A stretch of DNA of 43,605 nucleotides from JACVRX01 sp035697245 (lineage in GTDB: Bacteria > Actinomycetota > Actinomycetes > Jiangellales > Jiangellaceae), in NCBI GenBank assembly GCA_035697245.1, contig DASSDH010000013.1, positions 1-43,605 of the forward strand. The letters are read 5' to 3'. Within the stretch, counting starts at the first letter, position 1; every line of letters starts with the position of its first letter. A model generated the notes under the pieces. That model was not told the DNA's origin. It searched no databases and saw only the letters and a list, made by a program, of their open reading frames with translations. Positions 9,036-18,408 of this stretch are shown here, piece after piece. A program made the position numbers and the translations under genes.

Positions 9036-9839
9036 TCACATCGTCGGGATGACGAACTGATACCCGAGCCCCTTCAGGGCGGCGATGATGCCGTCCAGGG
9101 CGGCGACCGTGCCCGCCTGGTCCCCACCACCGTCGTGGAGCAGCACGATCGAACCCGGGCCAATGCCCTCGACGACCGTTGTCTGGATGGCATCCGCGCC
9201 CGGCTCGGTCCAGTCCCGCGGGTCGACACTCCAGCCGAGCGGCTCGAGCCCGTAGCCGGCCGCGACATCGATGACGTTGGTCGCGAAATTTCCACCCGGT
9301 GCCCGGTAGAACGGCACCTCGATTTCGGGAACGGCAACGTGAATGGCGTCCAACGCACCGCCGATCTCGGTGTGGATCCGCTCGCCGTCACGGGTTGGCA
9401 GTCCGAGGTCGTGGGTGATGGTGTGGTCGCACAGGGTGTGGCCTCGGTCAGCGATCTCTCGCACCAGGTCGGGGTGAGCCGTCGCGTTTCTTCCCACTAC
9501 GCAGAACGTGGCCTTGATGTCGTGTTTGTCCAGGATACTGAGCACCTGTGGCGTGTAGTTGGGGGAGGGGCCGTCGTCGAACGTCAGGGCCACCGTCGCG
9601 GCCTCGCTACCGGTGGTCTGGATCACGCCGCGTGTGTCGCGGTGTGGCAGCGGTGGGTCGGTGCCTGGGGCCAGCGTTGGAAAGGGCGTCGGAACGTCGT
9701 TGGCGACCGGCGTCGCAGAGGGTTCGGCGCTGGGGGGCGGTGCACTCGTGGCGTCGTCGACGATCAGCACCGCGCTGACGAGCGCGGCTGTCACCACCAT
9801 CGGCTTCCAGGAAGCAGACACGTCGTCACCTCGTCCCAC
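9036..9839 (-). CDS. Polysaccharide deacetylase (CE4), secreted or membrane-anchored
   Basis: 267 residues from the first ATG; an in-frame GTG at 9821 with GAGGTG upstream is an equally likely start. A short hydrophobic N-terminal segment (MVVTAALVSAVLIV) and a Pro/Ala/Thr-rich linker precede the NodB domain. Intact motifs are TFDDGP (Asp88, Asp89), HTITH (His139 and His143), RAPGGNF, DPRDW and the late IVLLHDGGG. CE4 enzymes remove N- or O-acetyl groups from peptidoglycan, chitin-like or other envelope glycans using a divalent metal. It lies 49 bases upstream of the degenerate paralogue in the same direction and is probably co-transcribed with it. Confidence 0.9.
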   Translation of the reverse strand: MGRGDDVSASWKPMVVTAALVSAVLIVDDATSAPPPSAEPSATPVANDVPTPFPTLAPGTDPPLPHRDTRGVIQTTGSEAATVALTFDDGPSPNYTPQVLSILDKHDIKATFCVVGRNATAHPDLVREIADRGHTLCDHTITHDLGLPTRDGERIHTEIGGALDAIHVAVPEIEVPFYRAPGGNFATNVIDVAAGYGLEPLGWSVDPRDWTEPGADAIQTTVVEGIGPGSIVLLHDGGGDQAGTVAALDGIIAALKGLGYQFVIPTM

Positions 9840-9916
9840 CGCCGGGCGCGGCTCTCTCGGGCTTCCGGTTCGAGGCTATTGAGGGGGTGGACCGTGGTTT
9901 GGGAGGCGCGCCTGAC

Positions 9917-11593
9917 TCAGCAGTTGGGCCGGCACTGGCGTTCGACCATGGCGTCGAGGAACACCTGCTGGATGTCAGCGGGGTTGTCGACCCGGTAGGA
10001 CTTGGCGCCGGTGACCTCCGAGATCGTGGCCAGTGTCTGGTGATCGGCGTCGGGGCCCATTCCGATCGTGATCACCGGAACCGGCTGGGCCGGGTCGAAC
10101 TCCGCACGAAGAGTCGTCAGCAGGGTGTCCAGATCGATGGAGTCCGGGTCGTCCTGGTTGCGGCCATCGGTCAACAGGACGACCGAGTTGATCCGCGCCG
10201 GATCGTAGGCGGCGCGAACGGTGCGGAAGGCGGCGAGCACGGTGTCGTAGAGCGCGGTTCCACCGCCGGTGCGGTCGGGCAGGCCTTCTGCGGCGGCGAG
10301 CAGCGCCTGCTGGCGGGTCTGCGAACCGACTGAGTCGGTGAGCAGTCCGAGGGGCACCAGCTCGACGTGGTCGTTCGGTGGATCCAGGTCGACGGAGAAC
10401 GCCCACAAGCCCAGCGCGCTACTGGCCGGGAACAGACCCAGCGCCGTCTTGGCGGCGTCGCGGGTCAACTCGATCCGGGTGACGCCCTCGGCCACCGGTT
10501 CCTTCATCGAGCCGGAGACGTCGACCACGGCGAGCAGCTGGCTGTCCAGGGAAAGCGCGGCCCACAACCGCAGAATCGCTGCCGCCTGGGCGGGGTCTGG
10601 TGCCGGCATCGAGGCCGGCGCCCTCGACCGGATTCCGTCCACGACTCCGGCGCCCTCTCGCGCGGTGCCATTAGGTGCCCGGAAGCCGGCATTCTGCAAA
10701 GCCTCCATCGCCTGTGGCGTGCGAAGGGCAGCCTGGAAGGCGGCACTCGCCTCGGCTTTGCCGCTCGAGGTCGCCGCCGTCGTGATGCTGATCACCGGAT
10801 AGTCGAGGACCGGCGTGCCCTCCGCCGGATAGAGCGCTACCACCAGATTGGCCGGGGCCGCGGTATTGTGCGCGACCACCGACTGCTCGGTCGCGGTGAA
10901 CAGCGGGGCCTCCACGCCGGCGGTGGTGATCTGTTCGTACGCCGTCGCAACGTCGGGAACGGCGGACCGCACCACGACCGTCATCGCCTGAACCAGTTTC
11001 GTCCGATCCTCATCGCCCGTGCCGACCACGGCCGCGACTGCCAGCAAGGTCGCCAGACCTTCACTGGTCGTCGTCGGGTCGGTGATTGTCGCGTTCGCGT
11101 CGCCGGCGAGTAATGCGCCCCACGGCAGATCGGAATCGGGCCAGCCGAGTTGCTCGGCAACGGGTCGCGGTGCGACCACCACCAACGGCGATATGACCAA
11201 CGGGTCTCCGACGTCCAACGCCACTCCCTCGGCCGAGACCTGACTCGCCCAGAGACTGGAGTCGGGAATCCACATGTCGGCCCGCACCGAGCTGCCCAAA
11301 CCCGCGACGACGTCGGCGGATGGGAGTGCGACGACGTCGACCGATGTGCACATGCCGTTGACGGGCGGAGCACTGCGTTGGAACGAGCCGGCAAACTCGG
11401 TCAGCGCCGGAGCGATCGCGGGGTCCGCGACCACAGTGACGGCGGGAGCTTGTTCGCAGCTACCTGCACTCTGGCTGAGAAAGGCGTTCGCCACGACTGC
11501 TCCCGCGGCGAGCAATACGACGGCGGTGACCAGAGCAAGGATCCGCCGCGGCCACGACCGGCGCCGGCGTGGCGAAGCGTGACGTCCAGCCAT
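9917..11593 (-). CDS. Membrane-anchored substrate-binding and VWA domain protein
   Basis: 558 residues from the ATG at 11593, which has GGAG upstream and begins MAGRHASPRRRR; the open frame extends 30 codons further. A basic start and a hydrophobic helix (ILALVTAVVLLAAGAVVANAF) give a signal anchor. A periplasmic-binding-protein-like domain spans roughly residues 50-335 (ADPAIAPALTEFAGSFQ, ADMWIPDSSLW). The C-terminal von Willebrand A domain has a MIDAS signature DVSGSMKEP, TGGGTALYDT and LLTDGRNQDDPDS. This two-domain layout is a recognised actinobacterial family. An extracytoplasmic ligand- or protein-binding role is inferred. It begins 43 bases after the DUF11 gene. Confidence 0.87.
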   Translation of the reverse strand: MAGRHASPRRRRSWPRRILALVTAVVLLAAGAVVANAFLSQSAGSCEQAPAVTVVADPAIAPALTEFAGSFQRSAPPVNGMCTSVDVVALPSADVVAGLGSSVRADMWIPDSSLWASQVSAEGVALDVGDPLVISPLVVVAPRPVAEQLGWPDSDLPWGALLAGDANATITDPTTTSEGLATLLAVAAVVGTGDEDRTKLVQAMTVVVRSAVPDVATAYEQITTAGVEAPLFTATEQSVVAHNTAAPANLVVALYPAEGTPVLDYPVISITTAATSSGKAEASAAFQAALRTPQAMEALQNAGFRAPNGTAREGAGVVDGIRSRAPASMPAPDPAQAAAILRLWAALSLDSQLLAVVDVSGSMKEPVAEGVTRIELTRDAAKTALGLFPASSALGLWAFSVDLDPPNDHVELVPLGLLTDSVGSQTRQQALLAAAEGLPDRTGGGTALYDTVLAAFRTVRAAYDPARINSVVLLTDGRNQDDPDSIDLDTLLTTLRAEFDPAQPVPVITIGMGPDADHQTLATISEVTGAKSYRVDNPADIQQVFLDAMVERQCRPNC

Positions 11594-11636
11594 CGTTCTC
11601 CGCGGAGGCAGGGGAGAGATCCTGAGCGTGATTGGG

Positions 11637-12836
11637 CTATGAATCGGGTCCGTTCGGGTACGAGCGTCCGGGAGCGTCGTCACCGCGCTGCGGTTGAGAT
11701 TGCGTATCCGAGTCCAGAACGGAGCCGGCGACCGGGGCGGTGAGCCGGACCGCCGCCCGACCAGTGTCGTTCCCCGCGACAGGATCGGTGTCGGATGTTG
11801 GAACCAGCGCCCGGGCGCTGGCGGTGATCGTCGAGCCCCGTTCGGCCTCGACCCGTGCGTCGAAGGTCATCTCGGCGACCCGCCCGGCGGCGAGCGGATC
11901 GACGGCGCAGACGGCCCGGCTGCCGGCGAGCCCACAGGCACCCGCAGTGACCGAGAGTGACACGGCGTCGGCCGCCAGTCCGTTCCCTGGGTTGACGGTG
12001 AGCATCGCCGGCCCGGTCTGGTCGTCCGGGCCGTTGTTCGTGACCTTCACGGTGATCTCGACGATGTCGCCGGTTGCCGCTGTGGCAGGTGCAAGAGCAG
12101 TCGACACACCAAGATCGGTGACCGCAGCCGCTTCGGTCGCCGTCGTGACGGCGGCCACGAGGGTCCGTTCACGGTCTTCGGCCCGAATCGGAATCGTCGC
12201 TGACGTATCTCCAGCGTCGACCTGGATAACAGCGCGCGCGTCGTCGCCGTGAGCGACGACACCGACCGTCGTCTCAACCGGACCACGACGCGGTGTGGAG
12301 AGCCCGGTGACGGTCACGCTCGTCGGCTCGTTTGCTGTCGTCTCGGCCAGCCCGTCGACAACTCGAAGGTCTCTCAGTGGTTCTGCCGGCGAGCTCCATG
12401 CGGTCACCAGCGACCACGGGGCACCGCCGGTGCCGACAACGGTGACGTCGACGAACGGACCGGTGCCCCGAAACTGCGCGGTCACGTCCGCGACCGCTCC
12501 GAATCCGCGAGCCGGGTCGCTTGCCTGCACGTCGGCGGCGACGGTCCTCGGTGCCGCCGACGCGACCTGCAGAGTCACGGCCCTAGGTGTGGGACGGGCC
12601 GGTCCCGCGGGTCCTCCCCAATACAGGCCGGCGAACAGCAGGGTGCTGCCCGCCGGGCGGGAAGCGGTGGCGGTGGCCGACGTTGCGTTGACGATGGAGA
12701 TGTCGCCATTGACCCGCCGCTCGAACCGGGGCTGGAAGGGACGCACGTCTACCGCTGCGGCGGGGATGGCGGTGCCGACGAGAGTTCCGACAGCCAGCAG
12801 CGCCGTGAACGCCTTGGCCGGACCACGGGATTTCAT
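11637..12836 (-). CDS. Secreted DUF11-domain protein
   Basis: 399 residues with a signal peptide (MKSRGPAKAFTALLAVGTLV, then a likely Ala-Ala-Ala cleavage region). The N-terminal half carries the STLLFAGLYWGGPAGPARP motif typical of actinobacterial secreted beta-sandwich proteins. A DUF11 (Big-like) repeat spans about residues 250-370: VSTALAPATAATGDIVEITV, followed by KVTNNGPDDQTG. The end is hydrophilic and no sorting signal is visible. Such domains occur in surface adhesins and stalk proteins. It is first in the minus-strand envelope cluster and faces a GNAT gene across a 64-base divergent promoter. Confidence 0.8.
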   Translation of the reverse strand: MKSRGPAKAFTALLAVGTLVGTAIPAAAVDVRPFQPRFERRVNGDISIVNATSATATASRPAGSTLLFAGLYWGGPAGPARPTPRAVTLQVASAAPRTVAADVQASDPARGFGAVADVTAQFRGTGPFVDVTVVGTGGAPWSLVTAWSSPAEPLRDLRVVDGLAETTANEPTSVTVTGLSTPRRGPVETTVGVVAHGDDARAVIQVDAGDTSATIPIRAEDRERTLVAAVTTATEAAAVTDLGVSTALAPATAATGDIVEITVKVTNNGPDDQTGPAMLTVNPGNGLAADAVSLSVTAGACGLAGSRAVCAVDPLAAGRVAEMTFDARVEAERGSTITASARALVPTSDTDPVAGNDTGRAAVRLTAPVAGSVLDSDTQSQPQRGDDAPGRSYPNGPDS

Positions 12837-12869
12837 CGTCTGCCCAGCCTATCGCCAGGTCGTTGCGCG

Positions 12870-12886
12870 CCGAACCGGTTGTTCGG
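12870..12886. promoter_or_regulatory. Perfect inverted repeat in DUF11 / GNAT divergent promoter
   Basis: CCGAAC and GTTCGG flank CGGTT in the 64-base region between the two divergent start codons. The core also contains the 8-bp palindrome AACCGGTT. It could be an operator serving either gene; no binding protein is suggested by context. Confidence 0.3.
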
Positions 12887-12900
12887 TCCACACTCTGGTC

Positions 12901-13464
12901 ATGGCAGTGTCTGTGGTGCCGGTGACGGCGGACCGATGGCCCGACCTTCGCGCCTTCTTCGGACCGAACGGCGCCTACAGCAACTGTTGGTGCGCCTGGT
13001 TCCGGGTGCGGGCAAAGGACTACGACAACGGCCCGGGAAATCGGCGGGTGTTGCGCCGGCTCACCCGGGACGGGGCGGTACCCGGTCTGCTGGCATACGA
13101 CGCGAAGGATCCTGTCGGCTGGGTGTCGATCGCACCTCGTGAGCAGTTCGAGCGGCTGACCAGATCGCGGGTGATCGGCCCCCTCGATCCCGACGAGCCC
13201 GGCGTGTGGTCGCTGGTGTGCTTTTGGATCCCCGCCCTGCATCGGCGCATCGGGATCGGTACCGCCTTGCTCGACGGTGCCGTCGACTACGCCCGTTCTC
13301 AGGGGGCTGCGACCATCGAGGCCTACCCGGTCGACACGGCGGGGGAGCGGCGCCCCGGCGCGGAGCTGTTCACCGGCACGGTCGTGATGTTTCGCAAGGC
13401 CGGCTTCACGATCACCGCTCACCCCACGAGCGGCCGTCCCATCGCCCGACTGCGCGGGTCGTGA
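12901..13464 (+). CDS. GNAT family N-acetyltransferase
   Basis: 187 residues from the ATG at 12901 (MAVSVVPVTADRWPDLRAFF). The frame is open far upstream but only as a shadow of the DUF11 gene. The acetyl-CoA binding region is seen as VWSLVCFWIPALHRRIGIGT with RRIGIGTALLDGAVDYARS (the R/Q-x-x-G-x-G/A signature), followed by the TIEAYPVD strand. FRKAGFTI near the C-terminus is the usual GNAT beta-bulge region. The Trp/Cys-rich N-terminal CWCAWFRVRAKDY is common to a subgroup of actinobacterial GNATs of unknown substrate. Confidence 0.85.
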   Translation: MAVSVVPVTADRWPDLRAFFGPNGAYSNCWCAWFRVRAKDYDNGPGNRRVLRRLTRDGAVPGLLAYDAKDPVGWVSIAPREQFERLTRSRVIGPLDPDEPGVWSLVCFWIPALHRRIGIGTALLDGAVDYARSQGAATIEAYPVDTAGERRPGAELFTGTVVMFRKAGFTITAHPTSGRPIARLRGS

Positions 13465-13465
13465 T

Positions 13466-13480
13466 CCCCGTGTCCCGGGG
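13466..13480 (+). terminator. Short GC hairpin after the GNAT gene
   Basis: CCCCG and CGGGG with a 5-base loop lie 2 bases after the GNAT stop codon. There is no T-run, as is usual for actinobacterial hairpins. It may separate this gene from the DUF2630 gene 80 bases downstream. Confidence 0.35.
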
Positions 13481-13544
13481 GAGTGGACCTGGCGTCGTCG
13501 GGATCAAGGTTCACGGACGGGAAGTAGTGCGCCAGGATGACGTC

Positions 13545-13790
13545 GTGAACGAACAACAGATTCTCGAGCAGGTCCGATCTCTGGTCGACCAGGAGCACGA
13601 GCTGCGAGCTCGGGTCCAGGACGGGGAGCTGGCTCCCGAGGAGGAGCAAGATCAGCTGAGGCGGCTGGAACGTGCGCTCGACCAGTGCTGGGACCTACTT
13701 CGGCAGCGCCGAGCCCGGCACGACGCTGGGCAGGACGCGGACGACGCCGTGGTTCGGCCGGTGGGTCAGGTGGAGGACTATCAGCAGTGA
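13545..13790 (+). CDS. DUF2630 family protein
   Basis: 81 residues from the GTG at 13545. MNEQQILEQVRSLVDQEHEL followed by the WDLLRQRRARHDAG segment is the DUF2630 signature. It is an almost wholly alpha-helical, charged small protein widespread in actinobacteria and of unknown function. The C-terminal DDAVVRPVGQVEDYQQ is also typical. An AGGA site is 7 bases upstream. The frame is open before this codon, but that part is antisense or GNAT shadow. Confidence 0.88.
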   Translation: MNEQQILEQVRSLVDQEHELRARVQDGELAPEEEQDQLRRLERALDQCWDLLRQRRARHDAGQDADDAVVRPVGQVEDYQQ

Positions 13791-13857
13791 TCCGTCGTAC
13801 CCCTGCGTTCGCACTATCGGTGGACCAGGCATGACGGGCAGGTCTTGGATCGGCGTC

Positions 13858-14664
13858 ATGAAGGCTGCGCCGGCGCCTAGTTCTCGAGCCCACATCGTTG
13901 CCAGGCTGCGGACTGCAGGGTGTGTCTCCGCGGAGGATGAGGCCCGGTTGCTCATCGAATCAGCCGGCACGCCGACCGACCTGGCCGTCATGGTGGACCG
14001 GCGAGTCGCCGGCGAGCCCATCGAGCACATCCTCGGCTGGGCGGAGTTCTGCGGACTACGCATCGCCCTGGCGCCTGGAGTCTTCGTGCCCCGGCGTCGA
14101 ACCGAGTTCATCGTCCACCAGGCCCGAATGCTCGCCAGCCAGATCGTCGGCCCGCGCCGGCCCGTCGTCGTCGATCTGTGCTGCGGCTCCGGGGCGGTGG
14201 GTGCCGCGCTGGTCGCGGCATTGGACGTCGAGCTGTACGCCGTGGACGTTGATCCGGAGGCGGTTCGGTGTGCCCGCCGCAACGTCGGTCCCGTCGGTGG
14301 GGTCGTGTACGCAGGCGACCTCTATGCGCCGCTGCCCGCTGACCTGCACGGCCGGGTCGAGGTCGTCGTCGCCAATGCGCCCTACGTTCCTACCGAGGAC
14401 ATCAGGTTGTTGCCCCTCGAGGCCCGCCTGCACGAGCCACGGGCCGCGCTCGACGGCGGGGCAGACGGGCTCGACGTGCTCCGCCGGATCGCCGCCGAGG
14501 CGCCACGGTGGCTCGCCCCGGGCGGGCACCTGCTGGTCGAGACCAGCGAGTTGCAGGCGCCGAAGATGACCGAGGTGGTTGACGGCGCCGGGATGATCCC
14601 GCGGATCATCAGTTCCGAGGAACTGAATGCACACATCGTCGTCGGAACCCGCCCCGCCCGTTGA
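13858..14664 (+). CDS. PrmC-like protein N5-glutamine methyltransferase
   Basis: 268 residues from the ATG at 13858; an ATG at 13831 is in frame and possible. The N-terminal helical domain starts with ARLRTAGCVSAEDEARLLIE, and EHILGWAEFCGLRIAL is typical of PrmC/HemK. The SAM-binding motif is VVVDLCCGSGAVGAALV. The catalytic NPPY motif appears as NAPYVP (second position Ala in place of Pro), as in the actinobacterial paralogues annotated as putative protein N5-glutamine methyltransferases rather than true PrmC. The substrate is therefore uncertain. It converges with the GNAT gene 9 bases away. Confidence 0.86.
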   Translation: MKAAPAPSSRAHIVARLRTAGCVSAEDEARLLIESAGTPTDLAVMVDRRVAGEPIEHILGWAEFCGLRIALAPGVFVPRRRTEFIVHQARMLASQIVGPRRPVVVDLCCGSGAVGAALVAALDVELYAVDVDPEAVRCARRNVGPVGGVVYAGDLYAPLPADLHGRVEVVVANAPYVPTEDIRLLPLEARLHEPRAALDGGADGLDVLRRIAAEAPRWLAPGGHLLVETSELQAPKMTEVVDGAGMIPRIISSEELNAHIVVGTRPAR

Positions 14665-14673
14665 CCACCGGGC

Positions 14674-15243
14674 TCAGGCCCGCTGCGCGCGCTCCCATTC
14701 GGCGCGAGTCAGCGCGTACTCTACGTCGCCGTACTCGTCGCCCTCGATCTTGTCCGGCCAGTCCTGGTGGAAGCTTCGAACCAGCTCCAGGCCGGCCTTC
14801 TCCATGACCCGCCGGGAGGCGGTGTGGACGGCCATCGTCTCGGCGTAGACCCGCTCTGCGCCCAGCTCCGCGAACGCCTTGCCGATCAACGCTTGGGAAC
14901 CCTCGGTGGCATACCCCTTGCCCCACGCGGATCGGCGGAGCCGGTAGCCGAGCTCTGGCTCACTCGGCCGCCCGCCGTCAGGTGCCGGACGCAGGTGGAA
15001 CCAGCCGAGGAAATCTCCCGTCGACTTCTCCATCACCGCCCAGAAGCCGTAGCCGGGATAGCGGTCGTAGTAGGCCAGGAACGCCGGCAGGACCTCGTCC
15101 CGGGTCTCCTGCACGGACGTGCCCCGACCGCCGGTGATGAAGTGCATGACCTGCGGATCGTTGTCGAGTTCGACCAGGTTGTCGACGTCTGCGGCGGTGA
15201 AGCGGCGGAGCAGCAGCCGCTTGGTCTCCAGGAAGACGTCCAT
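14674..15243 (-). CDS. GNAT acetyltransferase, RimJ/RimL-like
   Basis: 189 residues from the ATG at 15243 (MDVFLETKRLLLRRFTAADV). The opening 'ETKRLLLRRFTAADVDNL' is the Acetyltransf_3 (RimJ/RimL) signature. The acetyl-CoA loop is LRRSAWGKGYATEGSQALI, and VYAETMAVHTASRRVMEKAG is the conserved asparagine/serine region. Members acetylate ribosomal proteins, drugs or metabolites; the substrate is not predictable. It is convergent with the PrmC-like gene. Confidence 0.88.
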   Translation of the reverse strand: MDVFLETKRLLLRRFTAADVDNLVELDNDPQVMHFITGGRGTSVQETRDEVLPAFLAYYDRYPGYGFWAVMEKSTGDFLGWFHLRPAPDGGRPSEPELGYRLRRSAWGKGYATEGSQALIGKAFAELGAERVYAETMAVHTASRRVMEKAGLELVRSFHQDWPDKIEGDEYGDVEYALTRAEWERAQRA

Positions 15244-15461
15244 CGCCCGATTGTCAGCGGTCGGGCGGAGCGGTGCCACCCGACGTGCTCGATGGAGACC
15301 AACGGAAGAATTTGTAGCTGCAAACGCCGGGCATTCTCGCGTCCGCATTGGCCTCGAAGCGATCTGGCCACGTCGCGCGGCGAAGTAGACGACAAATGAT
15401 CACGGCATGTCAGCCGAGAAGGCGCGACCAGTGACTGGATGACTCGGGGAATAACCTCAAC

Positions 15462-15491
15462 TTGACATAATGTTCCTTATCGGCGTAGGAC
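15462..15491 (+). promoter_or_regulatory. Sigma70-like promoter in an AT-rich island, reading toward the 3' end of the UvrA-like gene
   Basis: TTGACA (15462-15467) is followed after 18 bases by TAGGAC. It lies in an unusually AT-rich stretch containing ATAA-TGTTCC-TTAT. No plus-strand gene follows. The remaining bases between 15244 and 15547 hold no recognisable gene. Confidence 0.25.
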
Positions 15492-15505
15492 GGGACGAGT
15501 CGAAA

Positions 15506-15525
15506 CAGATGAGAAGACTCGTCTG
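15506..15525. terminator. Hairpin downstream of the UvrA-like gene
   Basis: CAGATGAG and CTCGTCTG (8 bp, one mismatch) with an AAGA loop lie 23 bases after the minus-strand stop at 15548. It may end that transcript. It also lies just downstream of the plus-strand promoter-like element. Confidence 0.35.
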
Positions 15526-15547
15526 ACGGTGTCCGCGAGGGCCTCGG

Positions 15548-17941
<2,394 letters not shown>

Positions 17942-18017
17942 GTCTCCATCTGTGTCGCGGGGCCGCCTTCGCGGTCTCCGTCGGCGTCGCCTGGCTCGAT
18001 CTAATCAGCTTCGAGCA

Positions 18018-18025
18018 GTACGTAC
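18018..18025. promoter_or_regulatory. GTACGTAC palindrome upstream of the UvrA-like gene
   Basis: An 8-bp perfect palindrome, inside ACCGTACGTACT on the minus strand, is 77 bases upstream of the ATG at 17941. It sits where an operator would be expected. Weak by itself. Confidence 0.25.
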
Positions 18026-18111
18026 GGTTCACTTTTGTCGGCGCGGTCGCGGCGACGGTCCGCTGTCTACTTGATCAACGGTGTCGGCCAGATAGCGCGA
18101 CGGCCGTCCGG

Positions 18112-18319
18112 CTAACACTGGGCTAGCCATATCGCGATGGTCGAGCCCGTCACCTGGGTTGGCGGCATCGTGAAATCGGCTCCGCGAGCCTCGATGCGCT
18201 CGTCCCTCCCTCTCCAGCGGCTGCGGATCGGCGATCGCCGGGAACGCCTTCTCGATCGCCGCCTCGACCTCGGATCCTCCCTCCGTCGTCACTCTCGAGC
18301 GAACCATGAAGACACACAT
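18112..18319 (-). pseudogene. Chimeric gene relic: ABM-like N-terminus joined to a VOC-like C-terminus
   Basis: A GGAGG site precedes ATG 18319. The first 35 codons (MCVFMVRSRVTTEGGSEVEA, then AIEKAFPAIADPQP) look like the start of an antibiotic-biosynthesis-monooxygenase-type protein. After that the similarity moves to the +1 frame at about 18204. That frame reads IEARGADFTMPPTQVTGSTI and stops at 18112, resembling the last strands of a VOC protein ('FTMPPTDVxGSTIA'). The two parts are in different frames and neither is complete. The literal 96-residue frame running to 18029 is probably not a protein. Between here and 17941 I see only the promoter region of the UvrA-like gene. Confidence 0.5.
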
Positions 18320-18332
18320 CTGGTCTCCTCCG

Positions 18333-18408
18333 GGTGAATGGTGATGTTCACGGCGGTCAAGCTATTGCGGCTCGCCGACCCGTGCTTCTCGATTCCTGAT
18401 CGGTCTGG
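18333..18408. repeat. Direct repeat copy A, covering the 3' end of the MFS gene
   Basis: 76 bases matching 20126-20202 in the same orientation, with six substitutions and one single-base gap. Copy B covers the 3' end of the AraC gene, the intergenic gap and the first codons of the VOC gene. Copy A encodes the last 17 or so residues of the MFS exporter (from QTDQESRSTGRRAAIA) in a frame not used in copy B. This marks a past recombination or duplication. Confidence 0.85.

Noticed and set aside
12249..13142. Long plus-strand frame across the DUF11 gene
   Set aside because: Low-complexity translation antisense to the DUF11 gene and out of frame with the GNAT gene.
13831..13860. Earlier ATG (13831) for the PrmC-like gene
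   Set aside because: Possible, but weak ribosome site and the family usually begins close to the ARLRTAGC segment, so 13858 was preferred.
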